In this document: piece after piece, positions 17,364-26,762 of the stretch
Layout of the letters: each line of letters starts with the position of its first letter
How positions within the stretch are numbered: position 1 is the stretch's first letter
From: Comamonadaceae bacterium
GTDB lineage: Bacteria > Pseudomonadota > Gammaproteobacteria > Burkholderiales > Burkholderiaceae_C
Direction: 5' to 3'
Assembly: GCA_947450675.1 (NCBI GenBank)
Contig: CANFWI010000022.1
Span: 1 to 46,121, forward strand
DNA length: 46,121 bases
Made by a program: the position numbers and the translations under genes
The notes under the pieces: generated by a model
What the model was told of the DNA's origin: nothing
The model's database searches: none
What the model saw: only the letters and a program-made list of their open reading frames with translations

Positions 17364-17392
17364 ATGATATACACCACCCACAACACTGTCAA
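17364..17392 (-). promoter_or_regulatory. vapBC promoter with probable autoregulatory site
   Basis: On the minus strand a perfect -35 TTGACA (17392-17387) and -10 TATCAT (17369-17364) are exactly 17 bases apart. The -10 lies inside an AT-rich imperfect palindrome (GATATGTCTCATGATATAC on the plus strand, 17355-17373), a plausible site for VapB-VapC repression. The vapB start follows ~33 bases after the -10. Confidence 0.75.
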
Positions 17393-17414
17393 CCTGCACC
17401 AGCCCGATCAAACT

Positions 17415-18152
17415 TCAATGCTGCAAGATCTTGTTCAGGAAGTCACGGGTCCGTTCTTGGCGGTTTTCTGGATGGCTGAAAAACTCATCTTTGGTGCAGT
17501 CTTCCAAAATACGGCCGCCGACGTCCATGAAGATCACGCGGCTGCCGACTTTGCGCGCAAAGCCCATCTCGTGCGTCACCACCATCATGGTCATGCCTTC
17601 TTCGGCCAGGCCCATCATGCAGTCCAGCACCTCGCCAACCATCTCCGGGTCAAGCGCTGAAGTCGGTTCGTCGAACAGCATGGCGATCGGGTCCATGCTG
17701 AGCGCCCGGGCAATCGCCACACGCTGCTGCTGACCGCCCGAAAGTTGCCCCGGAAACTTGTCTTTGTGCGCCATCAGACCCACGCGGTCCAGGTACTTCA
17801 GACCTTGCGCCGTGGCATCGCTCAGACTGCGACCCAGCACCTTGACCTGCGCCAGCGTCAGGTTTTCCGTCACGCTCAGGTGCGGGAACAATTCAAAGTT
17901 TTGGAACACCATGCCGACCCGGCTGCGCAGCTTGGGCAGATCAGTCTTCGGGTCATGCACCGCTTGACCGTCCACATAAATCTCGCCCTTTTGAAAAGGC
18001 TCCAGGGCGTTGATGGTTTTGATCAGCGTCGACTTGCCGGAGCCCGACGGTCCGCAGACCACCACAACTTCACCTTTTTGGATGGTCGTGCTGCAGTTGT
18101 TGAGCACCTGCACGGCGCCATACCATTTGGAAACTTCTTTGAGTTCAATCAT
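17415..18152 (-). CDS. gltL: Glutamate/aspartate-type ABC importer ATPase
   Basis: A 245-residue ATPase of the polar amino acid importer class. Walker [10 protein letters not shown] is at 34-42, the signature LSGGQQQR at 137-144, Walker [16 protein letters not shown] with D161/E162, and the switch histidine in VVTHEMG. It energises uptake through the two permeases encoded upstream and is the last gene of gltI-gltJ-gltK-gltL. Substrate is inferred as acidic amino acids from the whole operon; glutamine or other polar amino acids are possible. Confidence 0.88.
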   Translation of the reverse strand: MIELKEVSKWYGAVQVLNNCSTTIQKGEVVVVCGPSGSGKSTLIKTINALEPFQKGEIYVDGQAVHDPKTDLPKLRSRVGMVFQNFELFPHLSVTENLTLAQVKVLGRSLSDATAQGLKYLDRVGLMAHKDKFPGQLSGGQQQRVAIARALSMDPIAMLFDEPTSALDPEMVGEVLDCMMGLAEEGMTMMVVTHEMGFARKVGSRVIFMDVGGRILEDCTKDEFFSHPENRQERTRDFLNKILQH

Positions 18153-18211
18153 CTTGTTCTTTCAAAATACATGCTTTTTCACTGGCACTATCGCTGACGC
18201 TTGGGGTCTTC

Positions 18212-18898
18212 TCAGCGAACGATGGCAATCTTGTTTTGCAATTTTTTGACCAAGTAGGACAAGCCAAAACAAATCACGAAATACACCACGGCGGCGAGCA
18301 GGTAAGCCTCTTCAGGCCGGCCGTAAATCTTGCCCGCGGTGGTCAGGCCCTTGAGCAAGTCATAGGCGCCAATCGCGTACACCAGCGAGGTGTCCTGAAA
18401 CAAAATGATGGTCTGCGTCAGCAGCACCGGCAGCATGTTCCGAAAAGCCTGCGGCAGCACAATCAGTTTCATGTTCTGCGCGTAGGTCATGCCCAGCGCC
18501 TGGCCGGCATTCACCTGACCGCGCGAGATGGACTGAATCCCGGCCCGCATGATCTCACTGAAATAAGCCGCCTCAAAAGCCACAAAAGTGATGATGGCTG
18601 AGATCTCTGAACGGTTGTTGGCACCACCCGGAATCAGGTTGAAAAACCAGCTCGGCATGAGCAGGTAAAACCACAAGATCACCATCACCAAAGGCACCGA
18701 ACGCATGCCGTTGACGTAGACCGTGGCCGGTACCGTCAGCAGCTTGCTGCCGGACAGCCGCATCAGGGCCAGGACAGTGCCGAGGAGGATGCCGCCAAGG
18801 GTTGAAATCACCGTCAGTTCCACACTGAAAACAAAGCCCTTGATGACGAACTTGGAGATGATCTCCCAGCTCAAAAAAGTGAGGTCGAGTCCAAACAT
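18212..18898 (-). CDS. gltK: Amino acid ABC transporter permease (GltK-like)
   Basis: A 228-residue HisMQ-type inner-membrane permease with about five hydrophobic segments, starting FVIKGFVFSVELTVISTLGG. The ATPase-contact (EAA) loop contains RAGIQSISRGQ and ends in AGQALGMTYAQ. The segment NGMRSVPLVMVILWFYLL is typical of GltK/GlnP proteins. ATG at 18898 was chosen: GGAGG is 8 bases upstream and the gltJ stop is one base away, implying coupling. Confidence 0.9.
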   Translation of the reverse strand: MFGLDLTFLSWEIISKFVIKGFVFSVELTVISTLGGILLGTVLALMRLSGSKLLTVPATVYVNGMRSVPLVMVILWFYLLMPSWFFNLIPGGANNRSEISAIITFVAFEAAYFSEIMRAGIQSISRGQVNAGQALGMTYAQNMKLIVLPQAFRNMLPVLLTQTIILFQDTSLVYAIGAYDLLKGLTTAGKIYGRPEEAYLLAAVVYFVICFGLSYLVKKLQNKIAIVR

Positions 18899-18899
18899 G

Positions 18900-19622
18900 T
18901 CAGTGTCCTCCGCCAGCGCCACCGGCGACGATGTAGCCTGGGATTTGCACTCTGCGCTCGACAAAAGCCATCGCGCGGTTCACCGCAAAAGCCGAAATAG
19001 CGTAGAGGAAAGTCACCGCCAGATAGACCTCAATGCCACGTGAGGTTTCTTCTTGGGCCTGCATGGCGAACATGGTGAGTTCAGCGATCGACACGGCGAA
19101 AGCCACTGATGAATTTTTCAGCAGGTTCATCGACTCGCTGGTCAGCGGTGGCAAGATGATGCGAAAAGCCATCGGCAAAATAACGTAGCGGTAGGTCTGC
19201 GCGGTGGTCAAACCCATCGCCATGCCCGCGTAACGTTGACCGCGCGGCAAAGCTTGCACGCCTGCCCTGACCTGCTCGGCAATCCGCGCGGAGGTGAAAA
19301 ACCCAAGCGCAAACACCACCAGCCAAAAGCTCGGCACCTGCTGCATCACCGGAAAGATCTTCGGCACCACGAAGTACCAGAGAAAAATCTGCACCAACAA
19401 GGGGACGTTGCGAAACAACTCAACCCAGACATTCGCCAACCGCGACACCCATGGGCTGTTCGGCAAAGTGCGCAAGGTGCCGATCAAACCGCCGAACAGC
19501 ATCGCCACCAGCCACGAACAAGCCGCTACAGCCAGTGTCCAGCCCCAGGCGTTGAACATCCACTGAAGGTAGGTACGGCCACTGCCGTCGTCATTTAAAA
19601 AAACCTGCCAGTCCCAGCTCAT
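18900..19622 (-). CDS. gltJ: Amino acid ABC transporter permease (GltJ-like)
   Basis: A 240-residue HisMQ-type permease that would pair with GltK. It has the hydrophobic opening WGWTLAVAACSWLVAMLFGG, the NVWVELFRNVPLLVQIFLWY segment, and the EAA loop RAGVQALPRGQRYAGMAMG that docks on GltL. ELFRNVP and the extended periplasmic loop before PVMQQVPSFW are typical of GltJ. A stable hairpin precedes it, between it and gltI, which would reduce read-through relative to the binding protein. Confidence 0.9.
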   Translation of the reverse strand: MSWDWQVFLNDDGSGRTYLQWMFNAWGWTLAVAACSWLVAMLFGGLIGTLRTLPNSPWVSRLANVWVELFRNVPLLVQIFLWYFVVPKIFPVMQQVPSFWLVVFALGFFTSARIAEQVRAGVQALPRGQRYAGMAMGLTTAQTYRYVILPMAFRIILPPLTSESMNLLKNSSVAFAVSIAELTMFAMQAQEETSRGIEVYLAVTFLYAISAFAVNRAMAFVERRVQIPGYIVAGGAGGGH

Positions 19623-19678
19623 GTTCGCTCCAATTCCAAAAACTCTTTAACGTGGCTCACACCCAAATCCACAAACAA

Positions 19679-19710
19679 CAAACCCCGCTGAAAAATGTCA
19701 ACGGGGTTTG
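19679..19710 (-). terminator. Hairpin between gltI and gltJ (partial terminator)
   Basis: On the minus strand CAAACCCCG and CGGGGTTTG form a perfect 9-bp stem with a 14-base loop, followed by TTGTTTGTGG. The T-run is imperfect, so a partial terminator or 3'-end stabiliser for the gltI message is likely. It would allow more binding protein than permease, a common arrangement in such operons. Confidence 0.65.
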
Positions 19711-19732
19711 CGGATGGACTCAAGGCCAGAAA

Positions 19733-20632
19733 TTACTTCTTAGCGTAATCTTCCATGGGTTTGTCATTCGGCGTGGCCCAAGCGGCCTTGGTGCTCTGGC
19801 TGACGGCATAACCCACCGCGGTATTTTTCGGTGGGATCGGCTGGATGAACCACTTGTCCCAGAGCTTGGCGATTTCGCCAGACTTCAGCATCTGGGCGAT
19901 GGTGTCGTCACCGATTTTCTTGAAAGCCGCGTCGTCTTTGCGCACCATGATGGCGATCGGCTCAACGCTCAACACTTCACCGACGATTTTGAAATCAGCC
20001 GGGGCTTTGGACATGGCAATGTTGCCCGCCAAAATAGCGCCGTCCATGACGAAGGCTTCAGCCCGACCCGACTCCAGCAGCAAGAAGCTGTCGGAGTGGT
20101 CTTTGCCAAAAACTTCCTTGAAATCGATGCCCGTAGCGCGTTCGTTTTTACGCAGCGTGAGCACCGATGTGGTGCCTGTGGTGGTGGCCACATTTTTGCC
20201 ATTCAGTTGGGCGATGGAGGTGATGCCGGAGTTGGCCTTGACCGCAATGCGCACTTCTTCAACGAAGGTGGTTGGCAAGAAAGCCACGTCTTTTTGACGT
20301 GTGGCGTTGTTGGTGGTCGAGCCGCACTCGATGTCCACGGTGCCGTTTTGAATCAGCGGAATGCGGTTCTGCGACGTCACGGGAAGGTATTTGACTTCGA
20401 TCTTGCGGCCAACGGCTTTTTCGACATTGGCCAGAATGCGCTGGCAAATTTCAACGTGAAAACCGGCATATTGGCCAGCGCCCAAGGTGTAAGACAGCGC
20501 GCCTGAAGAGTCGCGCACGCCCATGGTGGCAACGCCAGAGGCTTTGATCTTGGCCAAGGTGTCGTTTGACTGGGCATAAGCGCCGCCGCTTGCCAGCAAG
20601 GCAATGGACAAAGCGACTAATTTGAAACTCAT
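19733..20632 (-). CDS. gltI: Amino acid ABC transporter periplasmic binding protein (GltI-like)
   Basis: A 299-residue family-3 solute-binding protein. The signal peptide LVALSIALLASGGAYAQ is followed by the mature start SNDTLAKIKASGVATMGVRDSSGALSY. LGAGQYAGFHVEICQRIL and EVKYLPVTSQNRIPLIQNGTVDIECGS match GltI-type binding proteins; KDHSDSFLLLESGRAEAF is also typical. ATG at 20632 was chosen from the signal peptide and the upstream AGGAG. First gene of the transporter operon, 109 bases downstream of a LysR gene on the same strand. Confidence 0.92.
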   Translation of the reverse strand: MSFKLVALSIALLASGGAYAQSNDTLAKIKASGVATMGVRDSSGALSYTLGAGQYAGFHVEICQRILANVEKAVGRKIEVKYLPVTSQNRIPLIQNGTVDIECGSTTNNATRQKDVAFLPTTFVEEVRIAVKANSGITSIAQLNGKNVATTTGTTSVLTLRKNERATGIDFKEVFGKDHSDSFLLLESGRAEAFVMDGAILAGNIAMSKAPADFKIVGEVLSVEPIAIMVRKDDAAFKKIGDDTIAQMLKSGEIAKLWDKWFIQPIPPKNTAVGYAVSQSTKAAWATPNDKPMEDYAKK

Positions 20633-20741
20633 GGTTAACTCCTGTGAATGAAATACCGAATCTTGAGCAACCTGCATTCTAGGAGCCGTTGCGGACGCAA
20701 AACGTTCGGTTTTACCCGAATTTAACGGGCAGACCGACTTT

Positions 20742-21704
20742 CTATTGCTTTTTGTATGCAAGAAGTCGGCCAGCAGGCTTGGCGGTCGCCTGCGATTGCA
20801 ACTCTTCCCATAGCGCGTTGGCTTGACTTTTAAGCACCCCTTGTGCGCGCGGTCGCTCGCGGTAAATTCGCACATCCAAAGCGACGTCGAGTCCAGCACC
20901 CGCGCTCACCAAGGTCTTGGCATCGAGTTCATTTTGAACCGTGCTGAGTGGCAAAAAGGCAATCCCATGCCCGTCCAGCGCCATCACTTTCAGCCCCTCG
21001 GCCATAGCGGCTTCATAGACTCGCTCCAAATGAACCGGGGTCGCCGAAGTTTTCAGTTGCCCGTCCACCACGCGGCCTAGAAAGGCGTCAGGGACGTAAG
21101 CCAAATAAGGCAAGGGCTGGCTGCTCAGTCCGGGCAAAGCAAAAAGTGGCGTGCCGTCGTCGGCTGGCTTGACATACGGCGCCAGCAGTTCTTGCCCCAG
21201 CAGCAACATCTCATAGCGTTCAGGATCGATCGGCGAGGACTGCAGCGCCTGTGAATCGTGGTGATACGTGATCAAAAAATCACAACGACCTTCGACCAGT
21301 TGCAGCACTGCGTCGTGCACACTCAAGGCCGTCAGTCGGCATGTCAACGGGTCCAGTTTGCCGCGCAAGCTGCTGACCCACGCCGGGAAAAAACTGAAGG
21401 CCAACGACTCAGGCAGCGCGAATGTCAACACGTCTTGCCCGGCCGCCAAGTGGCCGCGCAACATGGCCCGCGCCGACTGCAAGTTTTGCAACATCTCAAT
21501 CGACTGCTCGTGCAGCGTTTCTCCGGCCGGCGTCAGCCGGGTCGGGTAAGAACTGCGGTCAATCAAGTCGGTGCCAGCCCAAGCCTCCAGTGCTTGGATG
21601 CGCCGCGAGAATGCCGGCTGCGTCACGTGCCGCAACTGCGCCGACCGGCTGAAGCTGCGGGTCTCGGCCAAGCTGACGAAATCTTCTAGCCATTTGGTGT
21701 CCAT
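20742..21704 (-). CDS. LysR family transcriptional regulator
   Basis: A 320-residue regulator with an N-terminal winged helix-turn-helix (WLEDFVSLAETRSFSRSAQL, HVTQPAFSRRIQALE) and a C-terminal periplasmic-binding-like effector domain beginning around residue 90 (LTFALPESLAFSFFPAW). ATG at 21704 is used since the HTH begins there. It stands directly upstream of gltI on the same strand, so control of the amino acid importer is possible. Most LysR genes are divergent from their target, so this is only a guess. Its start lies 8 bases after the stop of the upstream exporter gene. Confidence 0.9.
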   Translation of the reverse strand: MDTKWLEDFVSLAETRSFSRSAQLRHVTQPAFSRRIQALEAWAGTDLIDRSSYPTRLTPAGETLHEQSIEMLQNLQSARAMLRGHLAAGQDVLTFALPESLAFSFFPAWVSSLRGKLDPLTCRLTALSVHDAVLQLVEGRCDFLITYHHDSQALQSSPIDPERYEMLLLGQELLAPYVKPADDGTPLFALPGLSSQPLPYLAYVPDAFLGRVVDGQLKTSATPVHLERVYEAAMAEGLKVMALDGHGIAFLPLSTVQNELDAKTLVSAGAGLDVALDVRIYRERPRAQGVLKSQANALWEELQSQATAKPAGRLLAYKKQ

Positions 21705-21712
21705 GGCGCTGA

Positions 21713-23647
21713 TTATTGCTGTGGCGCCTCCACCCCGTCGCTCATCACTTCTTCCGCCTCGTGCCCCTGCTGCTGCAAGGCCCACATCTTGGCGTAGCGG
21801 CCATTGTGTGCCAGCAGTTCGGCGTGTGTGCCGCGCTCAATGATGCGGCCGGCGTCCATCACCAAAATCTCGTGCGCGTCGACCACCGTCGACAGGCGGT
21901 GCGCAATCACCAGCGTGGTTTTGTTTTGCGCGGCGGTGCGCAGTTCGGCCTGAATCGCACGTTCATTGGCCGAGTCCAGCGCGGAAGTGGCTTCGTCAAA
22001 AATCACCACCGGCGGATTTTTCAGCAAGGTGCGGGCGATCGCCACGCGCTGCTTTTCGCCGCCCGACAACTTCAGGCCACGCTCACCGACCATCGTCAAG
22101 TAACCGAGTGGTGTGGCACTGATGAAGTCGTGAATGCGCGCGGCGCGGGCAGCGGCTTCGACCTCGGCATGGCTGGCGCCCGGCTTGCCGTAGGCGATGT
22201 TGTATTCCACCGTGTCGTTGAACAGCACGGTGTCTTGCGGCACGATGCCGATGGCTTGGCGCACGCTGGCCTGCGTGACGTGCTTGATGTCTTGACCACC
22301 GATCGTGATGCGTCCACCTTCTTCCGGGTTGCTGACGTCGTAAAAGCGGTACAGCAGCCGCGCCAAGGTGGATTTTCCGGCACCCGATGAACCCACCACG
22401 GCGACGGTTTTACCCGACGGAATTTCAAAACTCAGGTGGTGCAAGATGGGCCGACTTGGATCGTAGGCGAAGCTGACATTCTCGAACCGAACCGTGGCGT
22501 CAAGCTGTGTGGCATTGCCGGCCGAGACGGGACCCGGACGGGCGGAGATCGGGTGAAACACCAGCGCTTGAGCGCCCGCATCATCCGCAATCTCGCGCTC
22601 TTTTTCCATCAGCGTGAACATCTTGTCAAGGTCGGTCAGGCTTTGCTTGATCTCGCGGTAAATCACCCCCAAAAAGCCCAGCGGAATGTACAGCTGGATC
22701 ATGAAGGCGTTGACCATCACCAAGTCACCCAAGGTCATGCGGCCGTCGACCACGCCCTGCGTGGCGCGCCACAACATGGCCACCAAACCGATGGCGATGA
22801 TGAGTTGCTGGCCGGTGTTGAGCAGGCTCAAGGTGCGCTGACTTTTGACCGCGGCGCGCCGGTAACGCTCCAGATTTTCGTCATAGCGCGTGGCTTCAAA
22901 CGCTTCGTTGTTGAAGTACTTGACGGTTTCGTAGTTCAGCAAAGAGTCAATGGCGCGGCTGTGCGCCGTCGAGTCCAGCTCATTCATTTGCTTTCTGAAC
23001 TGCGTGCGCCACTCGGTCACCGTCACCGTGAAGAGAATGTAAAACACCAGCGCAATGATGGTGATGCCGGCAAACCAAACATCAAACTTGACGGCCAGCA
23101 AGGTCAGCACAAAGGTGACTTCAATCAGCGTCGGGATGATGCTGTACAGCGAGTACGAAATCAGCGATTGCACGCCGCGTGTGCCGCGCTCGATGTCGCG
23201 CGTCATGCCGCCGGTTTGCCGGTCCAGGTGAAAGCGCAGGCTCAGCGCATGCAGGTGCTGAAAGACTTCCAACGAGATCCGCCGCGTCGCCCCCGCTGTG
23301 GCCTTGGCAAACACCAGTTCACGCAACTCCGTGAACAACGAAGTCGACAAGCGCAGCGCACCGTAACCCAGCAACAAAGCGGCCGGCACCACCAGCACCG
23401 CCTGCACATCGCCCGGTTTGAGACTCATGGCGTCGACCAATTCTTTGAGCAGCAGCGGCACGCTGACATTGGCCATCTTGGCGCCAACCATGAAACTCAA
23501 AGCCGCAATCACCCGCCACTTGTATTCCCAGAGGTACGGAAAGAGTCGCTTCAAAGTGTCGGTGTCGGAGCGCTCGGGTGCGTCGGCTTTGGCTTCGGCC
23601 GTGGCGGCAGGCAGGTGAAAACTATCAGGGGCAGCTCGAGAGCGCAT
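21713..23647 (-). CDS. ATM1/ABCB-type ABC exporter (membrane and ATPase fused)
   Basis: About 644 residues: an N-terminal region, a six-helix membrane domain (residues ~45-330) and one ATPase domain. TVKYFNNEAFEATRYD and LLNTGQQLIIAIGL are signatures of the ATM1/HMT half-transporter family, which export glutathione-linked sulfur, iron-sulfur precursors or metal adducts. Walker A GSSGAGKST lies around residue 420, the signature LSGGEKQR near 530, then VVIFDEATSALD and the switch AHRLSTV. ATG at 23647 (MRSRAAP) is used; a TTG three codons earlier is also open. It works as a homodimer in the inner membrane. Confidence 0.9.
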   Translation of the reverse strand: MRSRAAPDSFHLPAATAEAKADAPERSDTDTLKRLFPYLWEYKWRVIAALSFMVGAKMANVSVPLLLKELVDAMSLKPGDVQAVLVVPAALLLGYGALRLSTSLFTELRELVFAKATAGATRRISLEVFQHLHALSLRFHLDRQTGGMTRDIERGTRGVQSLISYSLYSIIPTLIEVTFVLTLLAVKFDVWFAGITIIALVFYILFTVTVTEWRTQFRKQMNELDSTAHSRAIDSLLNYETVKYFNNEAFEATRYDENLERYRRAAVKSQRTLSLLNTGQQLIIAIGLVAMLWRATQGVVDGRMTLGDLVMVNAFMIQLYIPLGFLGVIYREIKQSLTDLDKMFTLMEKEREIADDAGAQALVFHPISARPGPVSAGNATQLDATVRFENVSFAYDPSRPILHHLSFEIPSGKTVAVVGSSGAGKSTLARLLYRFYDVSNPEEGGRITIGGQDIKHVTQASVRQAIGIVPQDTVLFNDTVEYNIAYGKPGASHAEVEAAARAARIHDFISATPLGYLTMVGERGLKLSGGEKQRVAIARTLLKNPPVVIFDEATSALDSANERAIQAELRTAAQNKTTLVIAHRLSTVVDAHEILVMDAGRIIERGTHAELLAHNGRYAKMWALQQQGHEAEEVMSDGVEAPQQ

Positions 23648-23703
23648 GGGGGACAATCGTGAAAAATTCGTGAAACTCGTTAACTTTGCATGAGATTGTG
23701 CCT

Positions 23704-24132
23704 ATGACTGTTGATTCAACCCCCGGCCTGCCGCCAGTGACACTTCCCACCGACAAGGAATTGGTGCTCAAGGTCATCCCGATGCCGGCCGATTGCAACA
23801 TCAATGGCGATATTTTTGGCGGCTGGGTCATGGCCCACGTGGACGTGGCTGGCGCTGTCTTGCCAGCGCGCTACGTCAACGGCCGCATGGCCACCGTGGC
23901 GGTCAATCAATTTGTCTTCAAGCAGCCGGTTCACGTGGGCGACATCCTGTCCTTTTTTGCCAGCGTCACGCGCGTCGGCAACACCTCCGTCACGGTGCAG
24001 GTCGAGGTCTACGCCGAACACATGCGAGCCCAAGGCAGCTACATCAAGGTCACCGAAGCCAGCCTGACCTATGTGGCGATTGACGACAACGGCAGACCGC
24101 GGCCCATTGAAAAACCAGTCGTCAACACCTGA
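23704..24132 (+). CDS. yciA: Acyl-CoA thioesterase, YciA-like hotdog protein
   Basis: A 142-residue hotdog-fold protein. NINGDIFGGWVMAHVDVAGAV holds the catalytic Asp and the Gly-Gly turn of YciA-type thioesterases, followed by VNQFVFKQPVHVGDILSFFA, as in the family. It hydrolyses short to medium acyl-CoAs in the cytoplasm. ATG at 23704 is used; an upstream TTG at 23686 is less likely. The gene is divergent from the ABC exporter, with ~56 bases between the start codons for both promoters. Confidence 0.92.
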   Translation: MTVDSTPGLPPVTLPTDKELVLKVIPMPADCNINGDIFGGWVMAHVDVAGAVLPARYVNGRMATVAVNQFVFKQPVHVGDILSFFASVTRVGNTSVTVQVEVYAEHMRAQGSYIKVTEASLTYVAIDDNGRPRPIEKPVVNT

Positions 24133-24190
24133 CGGCCTGAGCAATGCCCCGGTAACACCGCTGAGCGTTGACAGCTCAACCGTTTACGGA

Positions 24191-24220
24191 TTGTGAAATT
24201 GTTGGTATTTAGACTATTAT
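24191..24220 (+). promoter_or_regulatory. Candidate promoter of the two-component operon
   Basis: An AT-rich stretch unlike its surroundings holds TTGTGA (24191-24196) and TATTAT (24215-24220) separated by 18 bases, ~60 bases before the sensor kinase start. Other spacings in this AT-rich leader are possible. Confidence 0.4.
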
Positions 24221-24281
24221 TTGTAACGATTATTCGTTTAAAACATTTAATACACTAACCTGCTCAGCAGGCCCAACGCAC

Positions 24282-25928
24282 ATGCCGGCAACCGGTTTGA
24301 AGACACATGACGGTGCACCTGCCACGCTGAGCGCAGACTGGGCCGACGCCCGCATGGTCAACAGCTTGCGGCTGGTGCTGGCCATTTCCGCGTTGCTGGC
24401 GACAGTCACTGAACCCAGCCACATGGCAGAGGGCGGAACACTGGTCTGGCTGTTGTTTGCCACTTACACCGCGCACAGCCTCTGCCTGTATGTCTTGGCA
24501 CTGCGGCAACAGCCGGTGGCGCAGAGCAAGCTGACGCATTGGCTAGACGTTGCTTGGTACATGCTCTTTGTGGCCCTGACCGGTGACAGCGGGAGCATGC
24601 TGTTTCTGTTCTTTTTCTTCGCCATCTTGGTGTCTTCATTCCGCTGGGGTTTTGAAGAAGGTGCCCGCGTGACGGTGGCGGCCACGGCCTTGTTCGTCGG
24701 CACGGCTTTTGTGACCGACCCGCATCCCGACTGGCCGCGCATGTTGCTGCGCAGCAGTTTTTTGCTGGCACTGGGCTACATCAGCGCGCACTGGGGTGAA
24801 TCCAAAGTGGCACTCAACCGCCGGCTGGCTTTGCTGCGCGACGTCAGCCAGCTGTCGAACCCACGCTTTGGCGTTGACCACACCTTGACACAGGTGCTCA
24901 GCACCACGTGCAGGTTTTTCAAAGCCAACAGCTGCATCTTGGTCCTGCGTGACAAGGACACCGGAGACTGCTCACTGCGCTCCATTCAGGTCGGCCGAAC
25001 AAAGCAAAACATCCACGCACAAACCATCAGCGCAGCCGCCGCTGAACCCCTGCTGGCCTTGCCGCCGGCACAGCTGGTGAGCTACCAGCGCCGCCGCTGG
25101 TTCGCATGGAGACCAACACCCGCTGACGCCCGTGAGCGCCTGGCCGATCTGCTCGAAGGCAACGCCTTCATCAGTGCGCCGGTGTCGTTGCGCCGCGCAG
25201 AAGGCCGTATGTATGTGGTGGGAGACCGCTGCGCAGCAGGCAAGGCTGACGCCCTCTTTCTGGGCCACATCGTGGCACAAGCTTTTCCGGTCATTGAAAG
25301 CATCGACTTGCTTGACCGCATGGCCTCAGAAGCGGCCTCCCTAGAACGACAAAAAATCGCGCTCGACATTCACGACCGCGCCGTGCAGCCCTACATCGGT
25401 CTGACCATGGGTCTGAGCGCCATTCGCAACAAAGCCGAGCCGAGCAATCCACTGTTGAACGACATCGACAAACTCAGCGCGATGGCAAGGCAGTCGATCA
25501 ACGACCTGCGTCACTACGCCGGTACGTTCCGGCAGTCTGATGGTCAGAGCGCTGCGCCAGCACCGCTCTACAGCACTGCGTTGCAGCAACAGGCTGAACA
25601 GGTGCGGACCTTTTATGGCATTGACATCACTGTCGACGCGGCGCCTGACCTGCACATCAATGACCGCATGACGGCTGAAGTTCTGCAAATCGTGCGCGAA
25701 GGTTTGAGCAATATTTGCCGGCACACGCTGGCCCAGTGCGGCGCGCTCAGACTGCAACGCAGCGCTGGCTGGCTGCATATCCAGATTGAAAACACCGGTG
25801 CCAGTACGCCGGTGGCGGACTTCAGCCCGCGCTCCATCACCGAGCGCGTGGCGTCGCTCGGCGGTCTGGTGCGCGTGCAATCAGATGCCGATGGTTTCAC
25901 CTCGGTGCAAATTCAGATACCCGTTTAA
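24282..25928 (+). CDS. Membrane sensor histidine kinase, NarX/HisKA_3 type
   Basis: A 548-residue sensor. Residues ~27-170 contain about five or six hydrophobic segments (LVLAISALLATV, GTLVWLLFATYTAHSLCLYV, SMLFLFFFFAILVSS, LLLRSSFLLALGYI), then a GAF-like region ~195-340. The phospho-acceptor is H364 in ERQKIALDIHDRAVQPYIGL, a HisKA_3 box. The ATPase domain has the N-box REGLSNICRHT, but the later glycine motifs are weak (IENTGAST, then SITERVASLGG), so ATP binding may be altered. It is paired with the downstream response regulator 20 bases away. Confidence 0.88.
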   Translation: MPATGLKTHDGAPATLSADWADARMVNSLRLVLAISALLATVTEPSHMAEGGTLVWLLFATYTAHSLCLYVLALRQQPVAQSKLTHWLDVAWYMLFVALTGDSGSMLFLFFFFAILVSSFRWGFEEGARVTVAATALFVGTAFVTDPHPDWPRMLLRSSFLLALGYISAHWGESKVALNRRLALLRDVSQLSNPRFGVDHTLTQVLSTTCRFFKANSCILVLRDKDTGDCSLRSIQVGRTKQNIHAQTISAAAAEPLLALPPAQLVSYQRRRWFAWRPTPADARERLADLLEGNAFISAPVSLRRAEGRMYVVGDRCAAGKADALFLGHIVAQAFPVIESIDLLDRMASEAASLERQKIALDIHDRAVQPYIGLTMGLSAIRNKAEPSNPLLNDIDKLSAMARQSINDLRHYAGTFRQSDGQSAAPAPLYSTALQQQAEQVRTFYGIDITVDAAPDLHINDRMTAEVLQIVREGLSNICRHTLAQCGALRLQRSAGWLHIQIENTGASTPVADFSPRSITERVASLGGLVRVQSDADGFTSVQIQIPV

Positions 25929-25947
25929 ATTCGCTTGAAAGACCGGC

Positions 25948-26679
25948 ATGAACCAGAGCACGCTAACCAACACACCCGCCATGTCGCCACCGATCAGCGT
26001 CATGATCATTGACGACCACCCGACCATGCTGTGGGGCCTGAGCCAACTCATCAGCGGTGAAACACCGCGGATGAAAGTCAGCGGCACGGCCCGCAACGCA
26101 GAAGAAGCCAACGCGCAGATCCAAGATGCAGTCCCCGACATCGTGCTGCTCGACCTCGACTTGGACGGTGAAAATGGTCTGGACTTGTTGCCAACGCTGT
26201 TGGCGAATCCGGTCACGCGCGTGCTGATTTTGACGGGTGAACGCCAGCAAACGGTACTCGACCAAGCGGTGCAAAAAGGCGCACGCGGTATTTTGCGCAA
26301 AGATGCTTCTGCAGAACATGTGCTGAAGGCCATCGAAAAAGTCTACCAAGGTGAAATCTGGCTGGACCGCAGCACACTCGGCCGCGTCTTCAGCGAGTTC
26401 ATGGAACCTGCAGCAGCGCACACGCCCGACCCAGAAGCCAAAGTCCGGGACAGCCTGACGGGCCGAGAACGCAAGATCATCGAGATGGTCGTCGAAGGCC
26501 AAGGCGCCTCTAATAAAGTATTGGCCGGAAAGCTCTTTATCTCCGAGCACACACTGCGCAACCACCTGACCTCGATCTACAACAAGCTTGACGTGGGTAA
26601 TCGGCTTGAGCTCTACGTCTACGCGGTCAAGCACCAGATGGGCCGCATTGAAAGGACTTCTCAGCAGGCCAAGGACTGA
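25948..26679 (+). CDS. NarL/LuxR-type response regulator
   Basis: A 243-residue two-domain regulator. The receiver has the acidic pocket D22/D23 (IIDDHP), phospho-acceptor D69 (VLLDLDLDG) and the conserved lysine in ILRKDAS. The C-terminal LuxR helix-turn-helix reads LTGRERKIIEMVVEGQGASN, then ISEHTLRNHLTSIYNKLDV. It is the partner of the upstream kinase. Its 3' end faces the tadC end of the pilus locus, 83 bases away; control of the pilus genes is conceivable but unproven. Confidence 0.93.
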   Translation: MNQSTLTNTPAMSPPISVMIIDDHPTMLWGLSQLISGETPRMKVSGTARNAEEANAQIQDAVPDIVLLDLDLDGENGLDLLPTLLANPVTRVLILTGERQQTVLDQAVQKGARGILRKDASAEHVLKAIEKVYQGEIWLDRSTLGRVFSEFMEPAAAHTPDPEAKVRDSLTGRERKIIEMVVEGQGASNKVLAGKLFISEHTLRNHLTSIYNKLDVGNRLELYVYAVKHQMGRIERTSQQAKD

Positions 26680-26762
26680 CGGCTCAAACGCAGAATTGTG
26701 GCGACGCTTGGTTGAGAAATCTCAGCTCAGCGCCCCGAGCGGCAGAAAACAGCAGAACAGAA

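Noticed and set aside
22436..23662. A 408-codon open frame on the plus strand
   Set aside because: Antisense to the ABC exporter, with Arg/Gln/His-rich sequence and no recognisable domain.
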